DNA of 33,831 bases, from contig CAZLFA010000046.1 of the NCBI GenBank assembly GCA_964558665.1, forward strand, positions 1 through 33,831. The letters run 5' to 3'. The DNA comes from CAZLFA01 sp964558665. Its GTDB lineage: Bacteria; Desulfobacterota; Syntrophia; Syntrophales; PHBD01. Under the pieces are notes generated by a model. The model searched no databases, was not told where the DNA came from, and worked only from the letters and a program-made list of their open reading frames with translations. This document shows positions 8,500 to 15,687 of the stretch, one piece after another; position 1 is the first letter of the stretch, and every line of letters starts with the position of its first letter. A program made the position numbers and the translations under genes.

Positions 8500-8883
8500 T
8501 TAGTATCTGCCGCGTCCGCCGCCGCCACCGCTGCCGGAACGACCGCCCCTGAATCCGCCGCCGCCACCGCCGGGACGTCCGCTTTTGAATCCGCCGCCTC
8601 CGCCGGGTCGCCCGCCTCTGAAGCCGCTGCCTTCTTTTTTCGGCCTGGCTTCATTGACTTCTATGGTATTGCCGTCGAGCTGGCCTTTATTGAACATGCT
8701 GATTGCTTTGGCTGCCCCCTCCTCCGTTTCCATTTCAATAAAACCGAATCCTTTGGACTGACCGGTAAACTTGTCCCTGATTATGGTTACGGAGATTATG
8801 TTTCCCGCTTCTGAAAAATTGTCCCGCAAGTGATCTTCTTTTACGTTTGCCGTAAGATTGCCTACGTAGATCTTTTTATTCAT
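8500..8883 (-). CDS. RRM-type glycine-rich RNA-binding protein
   Basis: 127 residues. One RNA-recognition motif fills residues 1-80, with RNP2 (KIYVGNL, 4-10) and RNP1 (KGFGFIEM, 44-51). A glycine/arginine-rich tail follows (residues about 86-127, with several RGG and GGR units). This is the layout of small cold-inducible RNA-binding proteins of cyanobacteria and proteobacteria, which bind single-stranded RNA and are thought to act as chaperones. AAAGGA about 8 nt upstream supports the start. Its neighbours, a cold-shock protein and a DEAD-box helicase, point to a shared role in RNA structure at low temperature. That joint role is inference. Confidence 0.93.
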   Translation of the reverse strand: MNKKIYVGNLTANVKEDHLRDNFSEAGNIISVTIIRDKFTGQSKGFGFIEMETEEGAAKAISMFNKGQLDGNTIEVNEARPKKEGSGFRGGRPGGGGGFKSGRPGGGGGGFRGGRSGSGGGGGRGRY

Positions 8884-8926
8884 TTTGACATCCTTTCTGT
8901 TTGGGTGATTACTGTCGATTCATCTT

Positions 8927-8940
8927 TATGTCATGACATA
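8927..8940. promoter_or_regulatory. 14-bp perfect palindrome upstream of RRM gene
   Basis: TATGTCATGACATA is a perfect inverted repeat about 45 bp upstream of the RRM start codon. It could be an operator for a dimeric regulator; nothing else supports that. Confidence 0.3.
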
Positions 8941-8965
8941 CCTGCCGACGCTTTAGGCAATCGTG

Positions 8966-8987
8966 GAAAATCACTCTCGCGGAGTGG
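8966..8987 (-). terminator. weak hairpin after the cold-shock gene
   Basis: On the minus strand CACTC-CGCGA-GAGTG is followed by ATTTTCC. The 5-bp stem and four T's make a weak intrinsic terminator, placed 17 bp beyond the csp stop codon. Confidence 0.4.
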
Positions 8988-9003
8988 CCTGAAAAAAAGA
9001 TTT

Positions 9004-9204
9004 TTACAGTGTTTTTACTTTAACCGCTGACGGGCCCTTTGGACCTTTTTCAATGTCAAAGGACACACGCTGTCCCTCGTTCAAGGTTCTGAACCCCGTG
9101 TCCTGGATTGAGCTGAAATGAACAAACACATCCTGCCCCTCATCTGTTTCTATGAATCCAAACCCCTTCTTCTCGTTAAACCATTTCACTTTTCCTTCCG
9201 GCAT
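9004..9204 (-). CDS. csp: cold-shock domain protein (CspA family)
   Basis: 66 residues from ATG 9204 (AGGAAG about 8 nt upstream); a longer in-frame extension adds residues untypical of the family. The sequence is a canonical cold-shock domain: GKVKWFNEKKGFGFIETDEG with RNP1 (KGFGFI) and RNP2 (VFVHF), ending in VKVKTL. It is an OB-fold single-stranded nucleic-acid-binding protein that melts RNA structure. A probable promoter lies about 150 nt upstream, giving a long leader as in Escherichia coli cspA, and the leader contains an intrinsic-terminator-like hairpin (9257-9292). Confidence 0.97.
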   Translation of the reverse strand: MPEGKVKWFNEKKGFGFIETDEGQDVFVHFSSIQDTGFRTLNEGQRVSFDIEKGPKGPSAVKVKTL

Positions 9205-9256
9205 CGCTTTATCTTCCTTTCCTTTTTTTTTAAGCTGGATTTTCACTTCGGCAGAA

Positions 9257-9292
9257 AGAAAAACCGCCAACACCCCAAAGAGTATGGCGGTT
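9257..9292 (-). terminator. terminator-like hairpin inside the csp leader
   Basis: On the minus strand AACCGCCA (9292-9285) pairs perfectly with TGGCGGTT (9269-9262) and is followed by TTTTTCTTT. It lies about 55-90 nt upstream of the csp ATG and downstream of the predicted promoter. A second TGGCGGT at 9341-9335 could pair with the 5' arm and act as antiterminator. Confidence 0.6.
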
Positions 9293-9310
9293 CACCTTAC
9301 GCTTCAAAAG

Positions 9311-9350
9311 TACTGCATCCAACCTGATTTACCTACCGCCACCGGCAGTA
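9311..9350 (-). promoter_or_regulatory. 5' hairpin of csp leader presenting an anti-terminator segment
   Basis: TACTGC (9350-9345) and GCAGTA (9316-9311) on the minus strand close a 28-nt loop containing TGGCGGT (9341-9335). That segment equals the 3' arm of the downstream terminator hairpin, so it could pair with the terminator 5' arm (9291-9285). Confidence 0.4.
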
Positions 9351-9360
9351 AGTTTTCATG

Positions 9361-9389
9361 TTCATAGAATGTGAATCCATAGAAGTCAA
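9361..9389 (-). promoter_or_regulatory. predicted sigma70-type promoter of csp
   Basis: On the minus strand TTGACT (9389-9384) and TATGAA (9366-9361) are separated by 17 bp. The predicted transcript starts near 9354, giving a leader of about 150 nt. Confidence 0.5.
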
Positions 9390-9657
9390 GGCATTTGATA
9401 TGGATTTGACAAGAATAAGTCCTGTCATAATCTGCATATGAGACAATTTAAGTATTTTGCCTCAGCGGGCAGCAGGCTGAAGCACAGGAGGTTCAGCTCC
9501 CGTTTGCATCAGGAAACTCCTGTTATTGAAACTTTCAGTTTCCGGATTGGAAAGCGGTTATTTTTCGTTTTGGCAAGAAGATCAAGGTATTGCGCGCAGG
9601 GGTACACCATTGCGTACGCCGCACAAGCAATACCGCATATCGACAAAACCGGTTATT

Positions 9658-9827
9658 CCGGTTCTTAATCAGACGATAGCAAGGCGGCAACCTCCCCCTC
9701 ACCCCCTCAGGGAGGGGGACAAAGGCGACGCAGTCGTACATTTAATAAATATCGTAGGGGCGGGTTTTTTAACCCGCCCTTCTCAGACGACGAAGCCAAC
9801 ACAGCCGGCGCTCTGATTAAGAACCGG
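9658..9827. repeat. 170-bp MITE-like element with 16-bp terminal inverted repeats
   Basis: CCGGTTCTTAATCAGA at 9658-9673 and its exact complement TCTGATTAAGAACCGG at 9812-9827 flank 138 bp without a gene. The interior holds a CCCCTCACCCCCTCAGGGAG-type repeat (about 9690-9720) and a GGGCGGG-TTTTTTAA-CCCGCCC hairpin (about 9756-9778). The rest of 9390-9860 shows no supportable gene. Confidence 0.55.
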
Positions 9828-9863
9828 GAAAGAGCCTTTTCCGGACGGAAGCTAAATAATATC

Positions 9864-9892
9864 TTGACATTCCTATACTTCTTCTGTAAACA
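9864..9892 (+). promoter_or_regulatory. candidate promoter of the DEAD-box helicase gene
   Basis: TTGACA (9864-9869), 17-bp spacer, TAAACA (9887-9892). The -35 box is perfect, the -10 box weak. It would give a leader of about 220 nt. Confidence 0.35.
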
Positions 9893-9945
9893 GGGTCTGC
9901 GTTCGCGCAAGTTTTTAATCTAAAATCCAGTAAGTTTCAGCCAAG

Positions 9946-9985
9946 CCCATGGGATTTTTCATTAAATCTCCATGGGATTTTTTTT
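9946..9985 (+). terminator. intrinsic terminator in the DEAD-box helicase leader
   Basis: CCCATGG-GATTT (9946-9957) pairs with AAATC-T-CCATGGG (9964-9976, one bulged T), followed by A and eight T's (9978-9985). No plus-strand gene lies upstream within the window's 9390-9940 interval, so it appears to sit in the helicase leader. AAAATCC at 9922-9928 could pair with GGATTTT at 9952-9958 and disrupt it. Confidence 0.7.
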
Positions 9986-10118
9986 ACCCGCGCCGCCGCA
10001 ATAAAAATACAGTTAGGGAAAGGCAGTCATGAAGGCACCCATATAGCGGAAAATACAGGCATAAGACACCATATCATACAACTATAACCACATTAAAAAG
10101 AAAGAGAACAAAAAAATA

Positions 10119-11453
10119 ATGCATTTCAAAAAATTTAATTTACACCCGGCAATTGAACTCGGCATAGAGAAGATCGGCTATAAAGAACCCACGCCGATAC
10201 AGACAAAGACAATCCCCCTGATCATGGAAAACCGTGACGTCATGGGGCTTGCCCAGACAGGAACAGGAAAGACGGCGGCTTTTGTTCTGCCCCTGCTGCA
10301 TCACCTCATGAAGCAGCCGCGGAAAGTTCTCCAGGCGCTGATTATCGTGCCGACCAGAGAACTGGCTGAACAGACTCATGAAGCCATAATCCAGTTGGGT
10401 CGCAATACAAAATTGAAAAGCACCACCATATACGGCGGTGTAAACCAGACCTCCCAGATAAGAAATCTGCGCAAAGGGCCGGAGATAGTCGTAGCCTGCC
10501 CGGGACGTCTTCTCGATCTCATGAAGCAGAGAGAGATCGATCTGTCCCGCGTTGAAGTATTGATCATTGATGAAGCGGACAGGATGTTCGACATGGGCTT
10601 TCTGCCGAATGTAAGAAAGATCCTTGAATCCCTTCCGGCCAGGCGTCAGACGCTTCTATTCTCGGCAACGATGCCCGATGATGTCAGCAATCTGGCCGGG
10701 AACATCCTTAATAATCCGGTTACCGTCCGGATCGGCCACACAGCGCCGGCTTCCACTGTTTCCCATGCGATATATCCCGTCGAACAGCACCTCAAGGCGC
10801 CACTTCTCATGAATATCCTGGACAACACGGACACCGACTCCGTGCTTGTTTTTGCACGCACAAAGATGCGCACCACACGTCTGGCTGAAAAGATGAAAAA
10901 GTCGGGATTCCCGGTGACATCTCTGCACGGCGACCTCTCGCAGAGCAAAAGGCAGGAGGCCCTGGACGGCTTTCGCAGCGGCAAATACCGGGTTCTTGTC
11001 GCCACTGACATAGCGGCCCGCGGCATCGATGTATCGCAGATTTCGCATGTGATCAATTATGACATGCCTGAGACCGTCGACGCCTATACGCACCGCATAG
11101 GGCGCACCGGCAGGGCATCCAAAACCGGGGATGCATTTACATTTGTGACCGGCCCGGACAGGGCTTTTGTGTGGAGCATCGAAAGCGCCCTCGGTGAAAA
11201 GCTGGAACGAAGGATCGTCCAGGATTTCGACTACACGATTCCGGCCCCGGCGGTGAGCGAAAACTCCGGCAGTTCAAGGCGGGGCGGAAGGCATCAAAGC
11301 CAGTCAAAGACATTCATGAAATCCCGGACAGGGAATGCCCGTTCTTCTTCATCGGCTTCAGCGCCGGCTCCGGGTGCGAGAAAAAAAAGGAAAGACCTTT
11401 CCCAGTATCCGATGTTCATGGGCCTGTCGAAGCAGAAATCACGACAGCACTGA
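10119..11453 (+). CDS. rhlE: DEAD-box ATP-dependent RNA helicase, RhlE type
   Basis: 444 residues. It has all superfamily-2 motifs in order: Q motif (F6 and PTPIQ, 24-28), motif I AQTGTGKT (45-52), Ia PTRELA, GG, motif Ib-region CPGRL (usual T replaced by C), motif II DEAD, motif III SAT, then VFARTK, ATDIAARGID and HRIGRTGR. The C-terminal tail (about residues 370-444) is basic and low-complexity, as in RhlE/CsdA-type helicases acting in ribosome assembly and RNA decay at low temperature. It is divergent from the cold-shock genes. A leader of about 150-220 nt contains an intrinsic terminator (9946-9985), suggesting regulated read-through. Confidence 0.95.
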   Translation: MHFKKFNLHPAIELGIEKIGYKEPTPIQTKTIPLIMENRDVMGLAQTGTGKTAAFVLPLLHHLMKQPRKVLQALIIVPTRELAEQTHEAIIQLGRNTKLKSTTIYGGVNQTSQIRNLRKGPEIVVACPGRLLDLMKQREIDLSRVEVLIIDEADRMFDMGFLPNVRKILESLPARRQTLLFSATMPDDVSNLAGNILNNPVTVRIGHTAPASTVSHAIYPVEQHLKAPLLMNILDNTDTDSVLVFARTKMRTTRLAEKMKKSGFPVTSLHGDLSQSKRQEALDGFRSGKYRVLVATDIAARGIDVSQISHVINYDMPETVDAYTHRIGRTGRASKTGDAFTFVTGPDRAFVWSIESALGEKLERRIVQDFDYTIPAPAVSENSGSSRRGGRHQSQSKTFMKSRTGNARSSSSASAPAPGARKKRKDLSQYPMFMGLSKQKSRQH

Positions 11454-11554
11454 GGAACGCGCTGAACATGCGGCGGTGCCCTTAATGAAGGCTGCATAAC
11501 AAACCATGAAATATCCGTTGCTGTTATGAGACATGGACGGCAGGAGCAGAACAC

Positions 11555-12544
11555 TCAGGGTGATGGCTGCTTCGCCGCCCTTTTTGTCACGATCTCCTTC
11601 AAGTACATGACCAGCTCCGCCGGGCTGGGCTTTGCAAGCTGGCCGTCGGCGCCGACGGATTCGCCCTTGTGACGCAGCTTGTCCGTGATCAGCGAAGAAA
11701 AGAGGATGACGGGCAGCATCTTAAGAGCGGGATCATTCTTGATCTTCTGGCAGAGGTGATACCCGTCGATGCCCGGCATTTCGATGTCGGAAAGGACAAT
11801 GTCGAGAAAATCGGTAACAGGCCTGCCCTGCTCTGCTGCCTGCGTTTTCAATTCTTCGAGATGCTCCCAGGCTTCTTTGCCGTCCACCTTAGAAGTTACA
11901 ATAAATTCGTTTTTCTCTTCGAGGAGCTGCTTGGTCGTTCTCCGGATCATTCCGGAATCGTCTGCATGGAGCGCCTTCAAGGGATACGCCATCACTCCGT
12001 CAACCGCTTCGGAGACAACCGGCTCACCTGCCTCTTCTTCCTTCATGGGCACGGCAAGCCGGGGATCCAGCTCACCGATGACCCTTTCCAGATCGAGCAT
12101 GAGAACGGTTCTCTTCTCCAGAAGGATCATGCCCGTGAGGGCTTCACAGTAATTCTGCATATAACTGTCCATGGCCTTTATATTTGCCCAACTGGTGCGG
12201 TGAATCCTGGTAACGCCGGAAACGAGGAATGCAGAAACGACCTTGTTGAACTCCGTGATGATGACAATTGGAGTTCCGCCGGCCTGACGCCTCTTTTTCA
12301 GCCATACGGCCAGATCAACGAGCATGATTACCTTGCCGCGGTGGTCGAATACCCCTGCGACAAAATCCGCCGCATTCGGCGGCTTGTGAATGCGCGGCGG
12401 CATACTGATGATTTCGATGATCTTTGCCACATTGACGCCGTAGTAGCCCCGATACCCGCCTTCTTCGTCGATGAACAGCTCGATTATTTCCAGCTCATTT
12501 GTTCCGCTTTCCAGCAATATACCTTTATTGACCGATGCAGACAT
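11555..12544 (-). CDS. cheV: CheV-type chemotaxis coupling protein (CheW-REC)
   Basis: 329 residues from ATG 12544 (AAGGGG upstream); an extension to 12565 lacks support. Residues about 10-165 are a CheW domain (IIEIISMPPRIHKPP, GVFDHRGKVIMLVDL). Residues about 188-322 are a receiver domain: acidic pair D195-D196, phospho-acceptor D253 in LSDIEMPGIDG, and conserved K305 in LAKPS. CheV couples receptors to CheA, and its receiver can be phosphorylated for adaptation. It follows the methyl-accepting chemotaxis protein gene by 54 bp and is probably co-transcribed. Its 3' end faces the helicase gene, with about 100 bp between and no obvious terminator. Confidence 0.93.
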   Translation of the reverse strand: MSASVNKGILLESGTNELEIIELFIDEEGGYRGYYGVNVAKIIEIISMPPRIHKPPNAADFVAGVFDHRGKVIMLVDLAVWLKKRRQAGGTPIVIITEFNKVVSAFLVSGVTRIHRTSWANIKAMDSYMQNYCEALTGMILLEKRTVLMLDLERVIGELDPRLAVPMKEEEAGEPVVSEAVDGVMAYPLKALHADDSGMIRRTTKQLLEEKNEFIVTSKVDGKEAWEHLEELKTQAAEQGRPVTDFLDIVLSDIEMPGIDGYHLCQKIKNDPALKMLPVILFSSLITDKLRHKGESVGADGQLAKPSPAELVMYLKEIVTKRAAKQPSP

Positions 12545-12598
12545 AGCCACCCCTTCTCTTCGCAATAAATTAACATGACATTGAACCCGTTAAAAATC

Positions 12599-14182
12599 TT
12601 AAATTCCTCCGTCGCCATCGAAAGGAATCAATTCCTCCGCCCGCGCCTGTTTGGCGGTCTTGCCTTTTCCACAGACTTTTGCCGCTACGGGCAGGTTTCG
12701 TTTTGCGCCGGCAGTTGCAGCCCTGTCCGCCACTTGCGATGCTCCTGCATTCCCGTTTCTGCCGATTACGGCACTCAGCTCCATCACAAAACCGTTCATG
12801 TGGGACGCCTGCTCGTTCATTCGCTCCGAAGCCTCGGCATTTTCTCCGGCGGTTGCAGCCACCTGCTGGGTTACCCCGTCTATCTCGGCAATAGCTCTGG
12901 AGACCTGCTCAACACCCAGAGCCTGTTCCTTTGATGCCCCGGCAATCTCCCTGATAACCTCCCCGACCTTCTGCGTCGTTACAGCAACATCTCTATACCA
13001 GGAATCAGTCTGAACGATCAACTGGTTGCCTTGATGTATTTTCTTTGAAGTCCCTTCAATCAAGTCGGAGGTATTCTTTGCCGCTTCGGCGGCTCGCATG
13101 GCCAGGTTGCGCACTTCATCGGCGACAACGGCGAAACCTGCGCCGGCCTCCCCTGCCCTTGCCGCTTCAACAGCGGCATTCAATGCCAGGAGATTGGTCT
13201 GGAAGGAAATCTCGTCTATCGTTTTTACGATCTTCTGAGTTTCTTCGCTGGCTTTGGCTATATCCTGCATGGACGCGATCAGCTCTTTCATGGAAACACG
13301 GGCCTTCTTCATCTGTTCCATGGCATCCGACGACATCTGGCTTGCCTGTGCCGCATTGACGGATGTCTGTTTTGTCATGGAGGACATCTCCTCCAGCGAC
13401 GCAGCGGTCTCCTCCACTGCAGAAGCCTGGGACGATGTACCGTCCGCCAGTCCCTGGCTTGATATAGAAACCTGCGAAGAAGCGGCGGCAATCTGCCCGG
13501 CGGCATCGCTGATACCTTCTGTAACAGCGACCAGCGGTTTTACGATCCGGCGCGTCATCAGGATGGAAAAGGTCAGACTGACGACGACAATGGCCAGTAC
13601 GGCACCGAAAATAATATAGAACAATTTAAGAAAGTCTTTTTGCAAATCATCTATATAGATACCCGATCCGACAATCCATCCCCAGGGCTTGTACAGCTTC
13701 ACATACGAAATCTTGTCGGCGGGCTCTTTCTCTCCCGGCTTTGCCCACATATACTCGACCAGACCTTCACCCTGTGCCTTGCTGACATTGACAAACTCCA
13801 TGAAGAATCTCTTTCCGTGAGCATCCTTGTTCTCAGCAACATTCTGCCCGACCATGTCGGGTCTGAAAGGATGCATAATCACTTTGGGCTGCAGATCGTT
13901 GATCCAGAAATACTCATTCCCGGCATAGCGAAGGTTTTGTATTTCCAGCGCGGCTTTTTTCTGGCCTTCTTCCAGCGGCATCTCTCCCTTCCTGACCCGC
14001 TCATCGTATTGAACAAGAATGCTGTACGCGACATCGACGATGTTTTTCGTAGCCGTTGTCTTCTCGTTGAGCATCTTGTCCCTCGTCATGATGAAGACCC
14101 ATCCGAGAAGCAGTGTAAAACAGATAACAATTACGATTGACTGTGTAACGATCCTGGTTGAAAGTTTTAACTTCGATAACAT
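12599..14182 (-). CDS. methyl-accepting chemotaxis protein with single Cache domain
   Basis: 527 residues; strong Shine-Dalgarno (GGGGGAGG) 7 nt before ATG. TM1 is about residues 11-32. A periplasmic sCache_2-like domain follows (about 35-185), with YAGNEYFWINDLQPKVIMHP at 86-105 and WGWIVGSGIYIDD near its end. TM2 is about 186-208. The cytoplasmic part has a short RRIVKPLVAVTEGI linker rather than a full-length HAMP domain. The signalling tip lies at 323-361 (EISFQTNLLALNAAVEAARA, then FAVVADEVRNLA). There is no C-terminal CheR-docking pentapeptide; the basic tail ends in FDGDGGI. Sensor for a small ligand, identity unknown; the gene directly upstream of cheV suggests a pair. Confidence 0.95.
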   Translation of the reverse strand: MLSKLKLSTRIVTQSIVIVICFTLLLGWVFIMTRDKMLNEKTTATKNIVDVAYSILVQYDERVRKGEMPLEEGQKKAALEIQNLRYAGNEYFWINDLQPKVIMHPFRPDMVGQNVAENKDAHGKRFFMEFVNVSKAQGEGLVEYMWAKPGEKEPADKISYVKLYKPWGWIVGSGIYIDDLQKDFLKLFYIIFGAVLAIVVVSLTFSILMTRRIVKPLVAVTEGISDAAGQIAAASSQVSISSQGLADGTSSQASAVEETAASLEEMSSMTKQTSVNAAQASQMSSDAMEQMKKARVSMKELIASMQDIAKASEETQKIVKTIDEISFQTNLLALNAAVEAARAGEAGAGFAVVADEVRNLAMRAAEAAKNTSDLIEGTSKKIHQGNQLIVQTDSWYRDVAVTTQKVGEVIREIAGASKEQALGVEQVSRAIAEIDGVTQQVAATAGENAEASERMNEQASHMNGFVMELSAVIGRNGNAGASQVADRAATAGAKRNLPVAAKVCGKGKTAKQARAEELIPFDGDGGI

Positions 14183-14364
14183 TTTGATCCTCCCCCTTTA
14201 TTTGTACTTATTCCCCCATGTCTGCTGCAGTTGCAGCATCCCCCTCTTCACTGATATAGTGCTGATCTTTACATACGAGTTATCATCGATGATGAGACAC
14301 CCGGCATCATCGGCATTCACTCTATCCCTCCGCAACGATATGGAAGCTGATGGAAATTGTATTA

Positions 14365-14685
14365 CTATGAAAAGGAAGGGGGAGCACGATCACCGAATGA
14401 ATAAACAACAATCTGCGATGAATATGATATTATGTTTGAAGTTCCATAGTTTGAATTTGACGGAAAAAACTGAAATGAGGTTTTGTCAGGGATTATGTCC
14501 AAAGTTTGCAGAACATTGTTCTTTGGAAAGGCATGATCTTCATCGCCCTCTATCTGGCTGCAGAGCACAGCCGCCGCGGGTTTATTCACAAAACAGTTCA
14601 GGTCGCTCAGGGAATCTGTGAAAGTCAGAAAAAGAATAAACGGCAGGCATAGAAATATGGCTTTTTTTGAAACCTTTTTTGACAA
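14365..14685 (-). CDS. possible small exported protein (uncertain)
   Basis: 106 codons from a TTG start at 14685 with GAGAGGG about 6 nt upstream. The N-terminus (SKKVSKKAIFLCLPFILFLTFTDSLS) looks like a signal peptide. The rest resembles no family I know and has one Cys pair (C31, C42). The interval 14183-14813 otherwise shows no gene. It may be a real orphan, a remnant or chance. Confidence 0.3.
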   Translation of the reverse strand: MSKKVSKKAIFLCLPFILFLTFTDSLSDLNCFVNKPAAAVLCSQIEGDEDHAFPKNNVLQTLDIIPDKTSFQFFPSNSNYGTSNIISYSSQIVVYSFGDRAPPSFS

Positions 14686-14813
14686 GTCGGCCCTCTCTGT
14701 TTTACTTCCCCCCAGTCAGCCATTAGATGATAGTTTAAAAAAAAGCAAGAAATTATTATGTTATCTCCGCAGAGGATGTCTGCGGAAGGTCATCATGACG
14801 AATGACGGTTGCA

Positions 14814-14986
14814 TTTAACCCGGATTACGCAATAGAACTTATAGGCAGTGAATATTATCCTGGTTAAAGGGGTTTTCAAGCGGCGAATCAAATATTTTTC
14901 CTGTGAAAAATATTCTGAGCCGCGGAAAACCTCTTTGACCAGGATGCCAAAGGGTATTACTTTTTTATTGCGTAATCCGGGTTAAA
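14814..14986. repeat. nested hairpin element NHE, copy A
   Basis: 173 bp that folds on itself. Outer arms TTAACCCGGATTACGCAATA and its exact complement lie at the ends (perfect for 21 bp). A middle stem pairs ATCCTGGTTAAAGGGGTTTT with AAAACCTCTTTGACCAGGAT. An inner stem pairs GCGGC with GCCGC and ATATTTTTC with GAAAAATAT around an invariant asymmetric internal loop (GAATCAA/TCTGA). It ends 29 bp before the TrhA-like gene's stop. Copies at 27159-27340 (inverted) and 30389-30506. Confidence 0.9.
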
Positions 14987-15015
14987 CGGCACTTTGCCAA
15001 AGCCGGTGCATTTGT

Positions 15016-15654
15016 TCAGGTAAGATAAAAGAGAAACCCTAGAAAATGGCAGGCGCTGCCGAAAAGGACGAATAGATGCCACAGCACATGGTGGTAAGGC
15101 ATCTTCTTGCGGACATAGAAAAGGACGCCGCCGGTGTAAAGCAAACCGCCCGCCAGCAGCCACCACAAGAGGCCGCGCGGGATTACCGTGAGCAGAGGCT
15201 TCAGCGCGATCACGGCCAGCCATCCCATCCCCAGATATATTGTAATCGATATCCATTTGTAGCGGCCGAGGAACAGCAGTTCGTAGATTATGCCGCCCAG
15301 CGCGATGCCCCAGACGAGGGCGAAGAGCGTCCATCCCCACGTCCCGCGCATACTGATGAGTAAAACCGGCGTGTAGGTGCCGGCAATGAGGAGGAATATG
15401 GAAAGATGATCGAAGTGACGGAAAAAGCGTTTGCGTTTTTCGTCCTGAAAGCTGTGGTAGAGAGTCGATGCGGAGAAGAGGAGGATAAGCGACCCGCCGT
15501 ATATCGAGAAGCTCACGATGCGCCAGGCATCGTCCCTCTGCACCGCAGGGAGAATGAGATACACAAGCCCCACGGCGGCGAGCACCGCGCCGATGCCGTG
15601 GGTGACGCTGTGAAATATTTCTTCAGTAAGAGTGTATTGCTGTCGCAGATTCAT
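15016..15654 (-). CDS. trhA: hemolysin III / TrhA family membrane protein
   Basis: 212 residues with seven predicted membrane helices, the PAQR-like fold of the hemolysin III family. Signature elements are visible: EEIFHSVTHGIGA near the N-terminus, SASTLYHSF in helix 2, RHFDHLSIFLLIAGTYTP, and a C-terminal HHVLWHLFVLFGSACHFLGF. The conserved Ser, His and Asp residues probably form a metal site as in PAQR receptors. Bacterial members have been linked to membrane fluidity homeostasis; the hemolysin name is historical. AAAGG is about 6 nt upstream of ATG. The acyltransferase gene lies 33 bp upstream on the same strand, so they may be co-transcribed. Confidence 0.92.
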   Translation of the reverse strand: MNLRQQYTLTEEIFHSVTHGIGAVLAAVGLVYLILPAVQRDDAWRIVSFSIYGGSLILLFSASTLYHSFQDEKRKRFFRHFDHLSIFLLIAGTYTPVLLISMRGTWGWTLFALVWGIALGGIIYELLFLGRYKWISITIYLGMGWLAVIALKPLLTVIPRGLLWWLLAGGLLYTGGVLFYVRKKMPYHHVLWHLFVLFGSACHFLGFLFYLT

Positions 15655-15687
15655 GGTTTGCCTTTGTATATACCTTCCCGGGCTCTC

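Noticed and set aside
9438..9910. Several overlapping frames of 67-96 codons on both strands
   Set aside because: They cross the terminal-inverted-repeat element and G/C-rich repeats, and none looks like protein.
11669..12568. 299-codon plus-strand frame antisense to cheV
   Set aside because: Shadow of the cheV coding strand; no family resemblance and cheV is certain.
14767..14785. CCGCAGA/TCTGCGG hairpin
   Set aside because: No T-run on either strand and no gene end beside it, so terminator function is unsupported.
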